Positions 44,317-55,260 of a DNA stretch of 64,000 nt are shown piece after piece. Source of the stretch: Euryodendron excelsum. Taxonomy: Eukaryota; Streptophyta; Magnoliopsida; Ericales; Pentaphylacaceae. Below the pieces are notes generated by a model. The model saw nothing but the letters and a program-made list of their open reading frames with translations. It did not search any database and was not told the DNA's origin. The position numbers and the translations under genes were made by a program. Position 1 is the first letter of the stretch. Every line of letters starts with the position of its first letter. The stretch spans positions 12,822,001 to 12,886,000 of the forward strand of contig CM065385.1 in assembly GCA_033060915.1 (NCBI GenBank), written 5' to 3'.

Positions 44317-45784
44317 ATAGGCCTCCCCCTTTGCATATTCCAGGATCAAAATTGGCAGCGAAGCTCTATAGAAATCTCTTCTGAACCTTGAATTCCTACA
44401 TACATCTCACACTTCAAGTACTTAGGTTAGATTCTATCTCCCTCTAACCTATACATTATACCTATATAGCCTTCAATGCCATAGAAGACCTCATTCCAGC
44501 CCCTTCAAGCCTCTTCAAAGCTATTCAAGCTTAAGTTAAAGCATCCATGGAGGTTTGAAAGTGTTTGAAGGCAAAAGATAGTATTCTTTTTACATTTTTG
44601 CAGTCTCCACTCCTTTCTTCTCCCTCCTAGCCTACTTAGGCTATTCTCTATTTTAACCCCCATCTTCTACCCCCCTTTCTTGCATGCTTGAAACAAGGAA
44701 ACTCTTAGTTCATGCCTAAATGAAAGTTTGTGAGAGCTACCGTGTAGGGAACCCCTCACTAACTTACTTTAAGATGGTATGGCCTTGGAGCACCTTGCAA
44801 TTTGGTGAAGCCTTTAGCCTTGTATGATTCTATGACTCATTTGCATATGGTTATCTTGTTCATGTTTTGCATGCTTGGCTTTATTTTCATGTTCACAACT
44901 ATTTTTTCAAAACTTTCACTATCTCTTTTCTGTATCATTTGTAAAGCTCCATATTCAAATGATTCTCTAAAAAATGATTCTAGAGTTGGTTCCTTAAAGC
45001 CTAGGTCAAACCCTCAATTTTCAGACCTTAGAAAACCCTCTTTAAGTCCCTTAACTTTATTTTGCAACCTTACATTACATTATTTTTCAAAGTTGCACTA
45101 AAATGGCTTTCAAACCCTCTTCTTCTATGTTGATTTTGAAGGATTTTACTCTCTTGAACTTTATGGATGAAATGATCCTTTGGAACCTTTTCTTGAGTGG
45201 TCTTCTCATTATCTTAACCATATGAACCCTAGTTCATTAGAGTTGGTTCTATTCACTTCAAAATGGCTTTCTAAATAATCCCTTTCGAAAAAGATTCTCA
45301 AAATTTCACTCTCTTTAATTTGCATAAAAATGATTTCCCTAAAACATTATTTTCACCTTGATTTTTAAAAGTTTTGCTCTCTTGAATATTGTAGTTTGGA
45401 TGGTCCCATGGAGTCCTCTTTGAACTGATTTCCTTCAAATTAACCATATGAACCCTTATTCTTTAAGGTGATTTTCAACCTCTTAAAAGTAGTTTTCTAA
45501 AACCTCCTTTCCAAAACCAATTTTCAAAGGATTATGCTCTTAATTTTCAAGTTTTCAAAACTACATATTCAATATTGATTTTCACAAGATTAGCTTTCTT
45601 GAGTTAGTGGGCGAAATGGTTCTAAGGCAATCCTTTCTCGAGTGGTTTTCAAATATCAACCATAGGATCCCAACACTCACTTGAGTGGTTTTCATAAAAT
45701 AGTTTTTAAAACCCACTTTCAAGTTTCATGCATAAAACCACCCTTCTAAAACCAATAGGTCAAAACATTAGTACAAAACCACCT

Positions 45785-46110
45785 TCCAACCCTAGGCTAA
45801 CTTGACCCTAGTTGTCCAGACCTTAGGTTAACCAAACCTTAGTTAGTTAACCCTAGGTCAACTAAACCCTAGGTTAACCTAACCTTAGTCAGTTAACCCT
45901 AGGTCAACTTAACCCTAGGTTGACCTAACCTTGGTTAGTTCACCCTAGGTCACCTTAACACTAGGTTAACCTAACCTAAGTTAGTTCACCCTAGGTCAAC
46001 TTAACTCTAGTCCAATCTAACCCAAGTTAGTTAACCCTAGATCACCTTAACCCTAGGTTAACCTAACCCAAGTTAGTCAACCCTAGGACAACCCAACCTA
46101 GGTTAGTAAG
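45785..46110. repeat. 46-bp tandem repeat with CCCTAGGTTAACCTAACC core
   Basis: CCCTAGGTCA or CCCTAGATCA recurs at 45851, 45897, 45943, 45989 and 46035 with exact 46-base spacing. It is related to the 30-bp repeat at 32527 in the sister LTR and is absent from the 5' LTR, which has a deletion there. Confidence 0.85.
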
Positions 46111-47682
46111 CTTCAAGGTTCCAATTCAAGGACCCTATTTCAAATAATCCTTCAACTCAAAAACCAGTTTCATAAAATACTTTCCAAACACTGTACTCTC
46201 TTGAGATTTCAAAGATCAACTCCAAAGCCTTTCAAATATTCCTACACTCTATCTTTAAAAAAATGTTTCCAAGAAGTTCTCATAAACTTTTCTCAACTAA
46301 AATGGCTAAGGTACTTAACATTTTCCAAAAACTATTTTAAAAAATGTTTTCAAAAGCTCACAAACCAAATGTGTCCCCACCCTTTTATGGTTAAGGATTC
46401 TAAGGGAAGGTGATACATTAAATACAACCCTCAAGGTTGTCCATATTAAGGTTCCAAAACCCTATGTGTTTTCAAAAGCTTTTTAAAAAAATAATTTTCA
46501 AACGTCACATTCTTGAAGCAACCCTAATCCTCTCATGGTTAGGATTGGTCAAGTATAAGTGAGATATTCAAGAAGGGTTCTATAACCCTAAAGTTTTAAA
46601 AAGCAAAGGAAAAGTCTCTAGCCATTTTCCAAACATGTTTTCAAAACTCATAGTCCTAAAGGAGTTTAGTTTTTTAATGACTAACCTCTTAAAGGTGATG
46701 AAACATTAAACATGCCTCTCAAATAAGGTATCCAAAAACTACTTTCAAAAGCTTCGCGAATGCAAGTTTACAAGACCATTTCCATTCTAAACTCTACCTC
46801 CAAATTTTTCAAAAGAAGACTTCAAAACATTTCAAAACTCCTATGAGTCAATTTCAAAAACATTCAAAATCATCTTCAAATCCAATTAAAAAACATTTCA
46901 AAAATCCCAAGTCCTATTTCAAAAAGCATTCTCCAAAATTCCCAAGTTCTCTTTGCCCAAATACCACAAAGTGCCTTCAAACCTCTCCAAAGACCTTAAA
47001 GTATCTTCAAAACTTTCCAATGGCCTCAATGTGCCTTTCTTCTATCAAGTCCTTGCTGAAACTACGAATGACCTGATTCTTGCTAAATGAGATACGTAGG
47101 CAACCTAAAATGGTGCAGTCATAACCTTTATTTCAACCCAAGTTCCCTTTTTAAAATTTTCTATCAATTTAAGAATTTTATTTCAAATCCATTCAAAGTT
47201 TTCGTATTTTCAAACATTTTTTTCAAAAACTGCATCATGTATCATTCATCCAAAAAGTGATAACCAAACCTTGTTTTCAAAATTCTAAAGTGGATATTAA
47301 GTGGATAATAGCAACCGGTTATTCAAATAAGTGAACAAAGGGTGATTAAATATGTAGGTACCGAAAGGGCGGGGTAGGGTGATAATCTTAAGATATCTTC
47401 CCTACACATAACTAACCTCTAGACCATAGATTTCTGTTTCCGAAAGGCCAAGATGGAGTTATTTTCAAAAAAGGGGCTTAAAACTTTCCAAAGGTTGCCA
47501 AACAACCTATTTTCTTAAAAATGCTCTCTTGCGGAAGTTTTCCTAAACCTTTTTCTAAAATCTTAAGTTTAATCTTCGAATTATACTTAGTTTGAAGTGA
47601 CCTAACTCACCTTAATCAAGTTAGGTAGTGACTCCAAACTTTTTTCAAAAGCCCTTAAATCAATTCAATTTCAAGTTCATAC

Positions 47683-48990
47683 GAATTCTTGTCTACCTTT
47701 TGCCCTAAAACAGCCCCCACTGCATAATCACTCGTATCACACATCAACTCGAAAGGTAAAGACCAATTGGGTGATCTAATAATAGGTGCAGCAGTTAGAA
47801 GCCCTTTGAGCTTGTCAAAGGCTTCTTTGCATTAAGGTGTCCAAACAAATGGAACTTCCTGTGAAACTAAATGGCATAAAGGTCTAGAAATAGCACTAAA
47901 ACCTTCAATGAATTGCCAATAGAATCTGGCATGCCCAAGAAAAGACTGAATATTTCTAACACTCTTAGGGGTAGGGAGGTGTTGGATTAACTCAAACTTA
48001 GCTTGATCTACCTCTATTCCCTTGTTGGACACTATATGTCCAAGAACTATATCTTGTGTCACCATAAAGAGACTTCTCCCAATTGAGCACTAGATTGCTC
48101 TCCTCGCACTAGAGTGCTCTCCTTGCACCTCTCCAAAACTTTCTCAAGGTGCTCTAAATAAGCCTCAAAAGTATCCCCGTAAACTGAGAAGTCATCCATG
48201 AAAACTTCGAGGATCTTCTCAACGATGTCGCTAAAGATAGACATCATGCACCTTTGAAAGGTGGCCGGTGCATTGCATAAGCCAAAGGGCATTCTCTTAT
48301 ACTCATAGGTGGCAAAGGGGCACATGAATGTAGTCTTATCTTGGTCTTCTAGTGCAACCTCTATCTGGTTATAGCCAAAATACCCATCTAAGAAACAGTA
48401 ATATATTCGGCCTACTACTCGTTCTAGGACTTGGTTCAAGAACGGAAGTAGGAAGTGATATTTCATAGTAGATGCATTGAGTTTACGGTAGTCTATACAC
48501 ATTCGCTAGCTTGTTTGAATTGTAGTAGGAACTATTTCATTAAGCTCATTCTTCACTACTATAACTCCTGACTTCTTAGGGACAACTTGGGTTGGACTAA
48601 CCTACTTAGAATTAGAGATGGGGTATATAATACCCGCATCGAGAAGCTTCAGTACTTCTCCTTTGACGACCTCTTTCATGTTAGGGTTTAAGTATCTTTA
48701 CATTTGACGCACCGATTTAGAATCTTCCTCAAGATATATACAATGAATACACATAAGAGGACTGATAGCATGAAGGTCTGCTATAGTCCAACCTAAAGCT
48801 TTCCTATGACTCTTAAACACTTTTAAGTTAGATTCCTCTTAGCCTTCAGATAAGCTAGAGGATATGACAACCGGGTAGGATTGACCTTCACCTAAGAATG
48901 CATATTTAAGTAGTAGAAGGTAAGGGTCTCCTTTCTAGAGTGGCTAACTTTTGCTCAGAAAGGACCGGGTTTATGGCACTTGGGGTAAGG
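47683..48990 (-). pseudogene. Athila-lineage reverse transcriptase, 5' part, decayed
   Basis: The minus strand reads, from 48990 downward, a linker, then VSPTQVV-like text, MCIDYRKLNASTMKYHFLLPFLNQVLE (48502 downward), YCFLDGYFGYNQIEVA, YKRMPFGLCNAPATFQRCMMSIFSD and the catalytic FMDD in VFMDDFSVYG (about 48195). A frameshift near 48060-48110 separates this from VLGHIVSNKGIEVDQAKFELI and SFLGHARFYWQFIEGFS. These are Athila-type RT signatures. The element is cut at 47683, so RNase H and integrase are missing. Confidence 0.92.
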
Positions 48991-49760
48991 GGTTCAAAAG
49001 TGGGGGTCCAATAACCCACAAGCATGCAAGGCTCATTCCCTTCCATAACTCTAGATGGGTCCCTATAACTTGTACACTTGGATTCCAATTGGTCATTAGG
49101 CTCACTCCAAACTAGAGCCCTCTAAATTGGATCCTTTATGAACTCGCGATCCACATGCTCTTGGATAATAGACTCAATGAAGTCTACTTCCTCAATGTTA
49201 TATACCTCTCCCTTTTGCTTACCCACCGTGAATATGTTCATCTTTAAGGTCATATTACCAAATGAAAGCTTTAGTAACCCATTCCTACAATGAATAATAG
49301 CATTAACTATTGCAAGGAAGGGTTATCCTAGAATGATAGAGATATGATGCTTAGAGGACTCGATGTCTATTGGTTTGGTATCTAATACAATGAAATCAAC
49401 AGGGTAGTGGATATTGTCCACTTGAATGAGAACATCCTCTATGATTCCCCTAAGGACCTTAACAGAACAATCGGCTAACTCTAATGTAACTCAGGTAGGG
49501 CTCAACTCTCCTAGACTTAGTTCTTTGTAAATAGAATATGGAAGAAGATTCACACTAGAACCTAGGTTAAAAAGTGCTTGATTAATTCTATGGCCTTCTA
49601 TGATGCACGAAATAGTAGGATAACTGGGGTCCTTATACTTCAACGTGGTTTGCATTGAAGGACGACACTCTAGCTCTCATTTATCATTATCTTCTCATTT
49701 ATGTACAACTTCCTTTTCATACTATGTAAGTCCTTTAAGAATTTAGCAAAGGAAGGTATC
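48991..49760 (-). pseudogene. Athila-lineage aspartic protease and linker, decayed
   Basis: Minus-strand text includes SYPTISCIIEGHRINQAL, then NLGSSVNLLPYSIYKELSLGEL at about 49568-49505, VLRGIIEDVLIQVDN and PVDFIVLDT. The family has Asp where this copy has Asn (codon at 49566-49568), so the catalytic residue is lost, by a single G-to-A change on the coding strand. The linker to RT with VGYWTPTFEPLTP follows at about 49020-48950. Confidence 0.85.
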
Positions 49761-50150
49761 TATTTTATGGCATCTAAGATAGGAAGATTGACTCGAATCT
49801 GTTTAAATATATCATAGATTTTAGTATTCAAAATCTCTTTCTTAGGTTTAGTCAATTTATGGGGAAACGCCTTCAGATGCATCAATTAATTTTTTCGACA
49901 GCTGAGAATATTTCTTATTTTCTTTTTCTTCACTCTCATTATTTTCCTCACTCTTTTCTCTCTCTTGTTCATGTCCTAAACCTACAGACTCATCTTTATT
50001 CCTTTGGTTGTTTTCTTTAGGAGTGACAGTTTTATCTAGTTATTTTTGGCTCCTAAAAGTAATGATAGCCTGAACCTGCTTATGTGTAGTGTCAACATAA
50101 TTTGCAGGTTTAGGGTTTGGTTGGGGTTGGGCAAAAAATCGCCCTTGTGT
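49761..50150 (-). other. Gag-protease linker of the Athila element
   Basis: Low-complexity, Lys/Glu-rich in translation on the minus strand with several stops (for example around 49920-50000). It sits where Athila elements have the poorly conserved end of gag. No domain is recognised. Confidence 0.5.
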
Positions 50151-51549
50151 CTGTTGAGGTATGTATGGTTGTGGTACCGGTTATATGGAATAGGGCATTA
50201 ATTGACCTTGGAAAGTTTGCAATGGTGGTTGAAAGGATTGTGGGGGTTATTGGAATGGTTAAGGGTTTTGAGGACCCTCTTGTTTCCACCTAACTCAGGT
50301 TACATGTATTGGAGTAGGGGTTATTCTCACTCCTCTAGTTTTGGTACCCCCCTTGAAATTGACCAACCACATTTGCTTGGCCATGAAGTGTTTCCCTTAC
50401 CCCCGGTATAACTGGACATGATGCAGTGACATGATCCAATGTGTCACAAACTAAGCATAGTGAGGGTGTCTCAACCAGTACAGAAGTGGTGGCCTTAGAA
50501 GTTTTCAAAACCTCCAATTTGCGCATAAGTGACGTGACTCTAGCTTGCAGGTCTTCTACTTCCCCTAATTGGTGTTTGACTCTAACATATGTGGTAGTGG
50601 GTTTTTTTATGTGATTTGAGTCCCCGTACTAGCCCAATCTCTTGCTAAGTTGGCTAGATAGTCAAAGTAATCATATACCTCTATGAGGTTTTTGTCTGGA
50701 TAAGTTCCCGTGCATATGGATTCTGCAAACATCTTCAATTAAGGAATTAACGAAGAATAAAACGTGTTTATGATATGCCATTCTGGGAAACTGTGACGTG
50801 GACATGCGAATAGTAGGTCCTTGAACCTCTCCCAACATTGGAAGAAAGTCTCACCACTAACTGATGCAAATTGAGAGGTGGCACGTCATAATGCCTCAGT
50901 GCGATTTTCAGGGAAGAACTTTTTCAAGAACTCCCCTTGAAGTTTATTCCATAAATGTATGGACATAGGCCTTAGTGAATTAAACCACGTCGTAGCCCTG
51001 TCCTTTAGAGTGAATGGGGAGAGTTTTAAAAGTAAAACCTCCCGAGGACATGCGTTGTCTTGAAAAATGGAGCATGCATCCTCAGAGTTTGATATGCGTG
51101 TGTGGTTGCTTTGAATCAAAGCCATGAAACTAGGGTATGGCTTGTAGCATTCCTGGTTTAATATTTAGAGTGGTTTGATGTGTATGAAGTGCTATGGCAG
51201 ATGTAGGTGTTTGCCTTAAAGGGTTTATATAGTCCCTCATAGTACAGTTTTGGGCTTCTGCTTCCTTGGTGTTGCTTCCCCTTTCATAGCCATTGTTTCG
51301 GCCATTGTTTTGCCCATTATGCCCATTTTGTCCATTGTTTTCACCTCCTGGGACATGTCCCAGTGGATTATTAATGTTTTCCATAGGTATAGGTTGTGAA
51401 TCAACCAAAGAAAATCGAGGTAAGTCTATTAGATTCAAACGAGTAGGTGATAGAGTTAAATAATCCGGTGGGAGGTTATGTAAAGGGTTGACTCTACAAA
51501 GATAATGGGTGTGATCTTTAAAGAATAAGGACATACAAATGCAATGCAC
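50151..51549 (-). pseudogene. Athila-lineage gag, decayed
   Basis: From 51549 downward: an N-terminal frame rich in Asn and Gly, then ALIQSNHTRISN, LLLKLSPFTLKDRATTWFNSL (about 51040-50960) and LQGEFLKKFFPENRTEAL, which match the retrotransposon gag capsid region. A CCHC zinc knuckle, CLVCDTLDHVTASC, is at about 50465-50424, followed by QANVVGQFQGGY. A frameshift and stops break it. Gag would form the particle and bind element RNA. The plus-strand remnant at 53560-55070 is homologous. Confidence 0.88.
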
Positions 51550-51933
51550 ACATAATTCAAGTCAAGTCCTTTCGAGCCTACAATTTCCACAAAAATATCA
51601 ACTATGTTGCCCACAAGAAATTTAAAAGCAACCCAACTGATCCTCCAATCTTCATATAAAAGGCAAAACCACCAATAAACATGTAGCATATATCTTAACC
51701 ACCTTAAATTCTGCCTCCTAATTATAATATGCCTAGACCCCTAAAAGGAAGAAAAAAACAAGTAAAAATCCTAAGATTCTAACAGCAAAAAAAATGAAAC
51801 GAAGTTACCATGTAGCCTTAGCCGATGATTCCTCTATGATTGTAGGTTAATGGTGAAGCAGTCCGCTGAATTTTGCGTTGACTAAGGTTTGTGTTCTAGC
51901 ACGCCTCTTACGGTTACTTATGCAAAAGCAAGC
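51550..51933 (-). other. Leader of the minus-strand Athila element
   Basis: Untranslated stretch between the primer site and gag. No further feature is seen. Confidence 0.6.
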
Positions 51934-51951
51934 TCCTCGGCAACAGCGTCA
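51934..51951 (-). promoter_or_regulatory. Primer binding site, tRNA-Asp type (Athila)
   Basis: On the minus strand TGACGCTGTTGCCGAGGA. Athila elements typically have TGGCGCCGTTGCCGGGGA, complementary to tRNA-Asp. The three differences are all transitions (G to A or C to T), as expected of a long-methylated copy. Confidence 0.75.
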
Positions 51952-52883
51952 AAAACTTGAATCACACCAAACGTGTGCTTGAGATAATCCTAAGTGTAGA
52001 ATGATGAAGTAGTATATACTCAGAGTACAAGATTGTTCCCACAAGGAGCAGTTTACATAGAACCAAAAGAACTAGAACAATCCTCTCAATCGCTCACAAA
52101 AATCCAAACAAATTACTTCTAAAAGAAAATAAAATCTGATTGTTTTGAAAAAGGTTTGATTATCTAAACTAACTAGCAAGCAATGATAAATAACTTGAAC
52201 AATGTTTGATTATAAAGTAATGAGAATAAGTCTCAAGATCAATCAATTTAACTAATTATGTCTCTTGGAATTCCAAAGGAGATAATTTTGTAACTCAAAT
52301 CCTTCAACTACGTTGCGAGTCTCAGATTCGAAAGATTTAGCTATAAAAACCAAGTGTTCTTTAAAACTTTAACTTCTATAATAAATCGGGTTGTAAAATT
52401 CAAGGACGAATACCATCGATTCGTGCAGCGCATATACTGAATATAGACTCATGCATAAACGTTACCGAACATAATCAAACATCCAAGTTATCAAAGATTT
52501 CTGGAACGAAGAAGGAAAAGAAAGATAAAAATAGAAAATAGAAAATTGAACTTTGAAACCCAAAATCTCATCTCCTTTGTTCATCCAAGACCTTCAATTG
52601 GTCTTCACAATCAATCCCAAGATAGGAAGGTTTAGCTACTCATTTCCATCTATGAAAAAGCTCAAAATAATTGAATGAACACTGAAAATATCGATTTAAT
52701 GCAAAGAAATAAAAGAAATCTCGAATTGAATGTAATGAATCTATAAAACTTGTATTGAAACTTGCATTGAAGTGAATCCAATTACAAAGAAGCAATAACC
52801 TAATAAATCTAAGCTATTCTAGTGTAAAAACTGCAAAAACCCTCTACAATGGATGCCTCCTTTGAACATAAACCGAGTTGGTG

Positions 52884-52889
52884 TTTATA
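52884..52889 (-). promoter_or_regulatory. TATA box of the Athila LTR
   Basis: TATAAA on the minus strand, about 900 bases before the inner LTR end, with the TTCGAA cluster 47-260 bases upstream. Confidence 0.5.
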
Positions 52890-52935
52890 GGGATCGCAGT
52901 CCAAATCCTAGATCAAGTCAGAATTTTGCCTTACC

Positions 52936-53150
52936 GTTCGAATGGCAAAATGGGCGTTCGAACGCCGCTGATAATTCTTCTTCACCGTTCAAACTCCATA
53001 ACCCAGTGTTCGAACACCAGGCAAATTTGATTTTGCATGCTTTCTGGCCATTCGAATGCTAAGTTTTGGCATTTGAACACCAACCTTTTTTGCTTTTTTT
53101 TGTTTTCTACTTTGTCTCTTGCCGTTCGAATGGCATTTGTGATGTTTGAA
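52936..53150. repeat. Cluster of TTCGAA-centred palindromes upstream of the TATA box
   Basis: Perfect palindromes are GGCGTTCGAACGCC (52953-52966), GTGTTCGAACAC (53006-53017) and CATTCGAATG (53049-53058). GTTCGAA also occurs at 52936 and 53124, with decayed versions (GTTCAAAC, TTTGAAC) near 52987, 53070 and 53147. Confidence 0.75.
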
Positions 53151-53559
53151 CTCTAAACCCATTTTTCACCCTTTTTGGTTTCAACTTGTTTGAGGCTCTT
53201 GGAGTCAGAATTCGGCGATACTCATTAGACACAAACATGTGTAACTTGAAGAGAGCTTTTCAATGGCATATCATTCATCCCATTCCAAGCTACAAGTAAA
53301 AACTTGCATGTTTCCCGAGACAGGGCCTCGACAACATTCCTCGATAAGCCATGCCCGTAGACTGGGTTACTTCTTTGACTCCAAATCAACTCTCTTACCT
53401 TTAAATACCTGAAATATGATTAAGTAAGAGGTTAAATATAATATATAGCAAAGAGAATATAATTAACCCTAATATATGGTTAGCCAAGGTCGTTTATGGG
53501 TGATAAACTACACTTATATAGTCTAATAAGCAAACGCCTACCTCTTACATTGTTCTTCC

Positions 53560-55070
53560 CATGCATCACACAACGATGACTTTAAAGCTGGGAATGATCC
53601 AGCTAATAAATCAATTACATGGTTTGGGTTTTGAAAAATCATATCAGCCCATAAAAGATTTTTTTAGACATATGCTCTATGTTTTTTGATAATTCTTACC
53701 CAAAGGAAGTTGTGTTTTTGAAACTCTTCCTGTTTTCTCTCAAAGACAAGGCCAAGACATGGTTCAATTCATTAAGGCCTATGTATATTCATTCTTGGCA
53801 AGATGTTCATACATAATTCTTACAAAAATTCTTCCTTGAGCATAAAACTGAGGCGATTCATTGCCAAATCACTCAATTTGCCCCTGTGTCTAGTGAATCG
53901 TTCTTCCAATGTTAAGAAAGATTCAAAAATGTGTTGAGTGCTTGTCTACATCATGGTTTCACCAATTGGCATGTCATAAATACTTTTTATTCATCATTTG
54001 ACTCCATAACTGAAGCAATTCGTTGAGTCTATGTGCGCAAGGACTTTGTATGACAAAGACCCATCTGAAGCGTATGACTTTTTTGATTACTTAGCTAATT
54101 TGGCTAGAGATTGGGTCACAAATGGAATAAAAAATCATGAGTCTAAGCCCATAGTAACATTTCAGCTTAATCAAGTGGATGATCTAAATGCTAGAATAGC
54201 TACACTTACCTGAAAGTTAGAAGCCATGGGGACAAGTAAAGACAATATTATGAATAGTGAGTCTCCTAGGGAAGAGAGTTGTTTAACGTGTGGTACAATA
54301 GAACATGAAACTGCTGCATGTCCAATTATACTAGGTTTCAAGGAGGCCTTGCATAGCCAAGCCAATGTGGTTGGCCAATATCGGGTTACCTATAGTGACC
54401 AACGACTTGGGGGGGACCATTTCTCCAACACATATAACCCTGCATGGCGATATCACCCAAACTTTGGGTGGAGAAATAAGGGTCCTTGGAATCCTCAAAC
54501 ATTCCAAGGAGGGCCTCAAAATCCTTAACCTTTTCAATCCTAACCTGTTCAAGCTCAACAAGTCATGCCTTTCCAACCCCAACTTAATATATATCAACCC
54601 CCTCATAGAAGACCTTTAGAAGATAATGTTCATCAATTGACAAATGATATGAGAGGAGTCAATAACAGGGTGGATAGGTAGGACAAGGTGTTAGACCGAT
54701 ACACTAGGATGTTGGAGGACATAGCAAAGCAAATGTCTAACTTGACATAAGCTTTGACTCAACAAGTGTCAGGGAGATTTCCATCTCAACCACAACCAAA
54801 TCCAAATCCTCCAAAGCAAGTAAACATGACCAAAAGCGAGGACTGATCCTCAATCTAGTCATGAATAAATCCAATCTATCATAACCCTGAGGAGGGGGAA
54901 AATCATTAATAAAACCATTCCACCTAGAAAGGAAACTTTTAAGGTCAGTGATGAAGCAAATGGAGATGTGAGAGAACAAGAAAGAGAAAAAGAAAAAGAA
55001 AGTTGATCCAATTTTAGAGCCAACTAAAACATCTGAAGATGAGGGCATTGATATTGTGATTTATGTCCTT
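53560..55070 (+). pseudogene. Athila-lineage gag remnant, plus strand
   Basis: Frames broken by many stops read LKLFLFSLKDKAKTWFNSL-like text (about 53720-53780), then LYDKDPSEAYDFFDYLANLARDW (54040-54110), a CCHC zinc knuckle CLTCGTIEHETAAC (about 54282-54323), QANVVGQY, and a Gln/Pro-rich tail to about 55070. It matches the minus-strand gag at 50151-51549 but is a different copy in the opposite orientation. No LTR or pol belonging to it is seen in the window. Confidence 0.85.
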
Positions 55071-55260
55071 CCATAGTTCAACTCTAACCCTAAAGTTAGA
55101 AAGCTTCAACTCTTTTCTAAACCAAGATGGTTTTCAAATTTCAATCTAAGTTAAGATAATTTCAAAATTCTATTCTAACTTTTCAAAATTTAAGTCCAAG
55201 TTCTACTTTAAAGTTCAATTTCAAATCAAAGTCAATTCCAAGTTCGATTTCAAATCAAAG
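55071..55260. other. Junction between the Athila remnant and a Tat LTR fragment
   Basis: AT-rich sequence made of TTTCAAATCAAAGTTC-like phrases. It may be part of the LTR or flanking DNA; the breakpoint cannot be fixed by reading. Confidence 0.4.

Larger units (their letters stand above)
42645..47682 (+). mobile_element. Type B Tat LTR, 3' LTR of the plus-strand element, truncated at its 3' end
   Basis: It starts TGTAAGCACCCC and matches the 5' LTR fragments throughout. It breaks off near 47682, about 300 bases before the expected CGACA end, where minus-strand Athila pol begins. Contents: short repeats with a GGTCTCAGGGACCAACGCC theme (about 42820-43160), 208-bp dyad repeats (43500-43935), TATA box (44310-44316), 46-bp repeats (45785-46110), TACGTAGGCAAC block (near 47092) and the GGTACCGAAAGGGCGGGG block (near 47358). 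Confidence 0.9.
51958..53545 (-). mobile_element. Athila LTR (5' LTR of the minus-strand element), outer end approximate
   Basis: The inner end is TGAATCACACC (plus strand) at 51958, six bases from the primer site. The outer end is not fixed; TTACA near 53549 is a candidate. A TATA box on the minus strand (CTATAAACACC) lies at 52884-52889. Upstream of it, 52936-53150 holds a cluster of TTCGAA palindromes. A stretch of about 1.6 kb fits an Athila LTR. No coding region. Confidence 0.7.
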
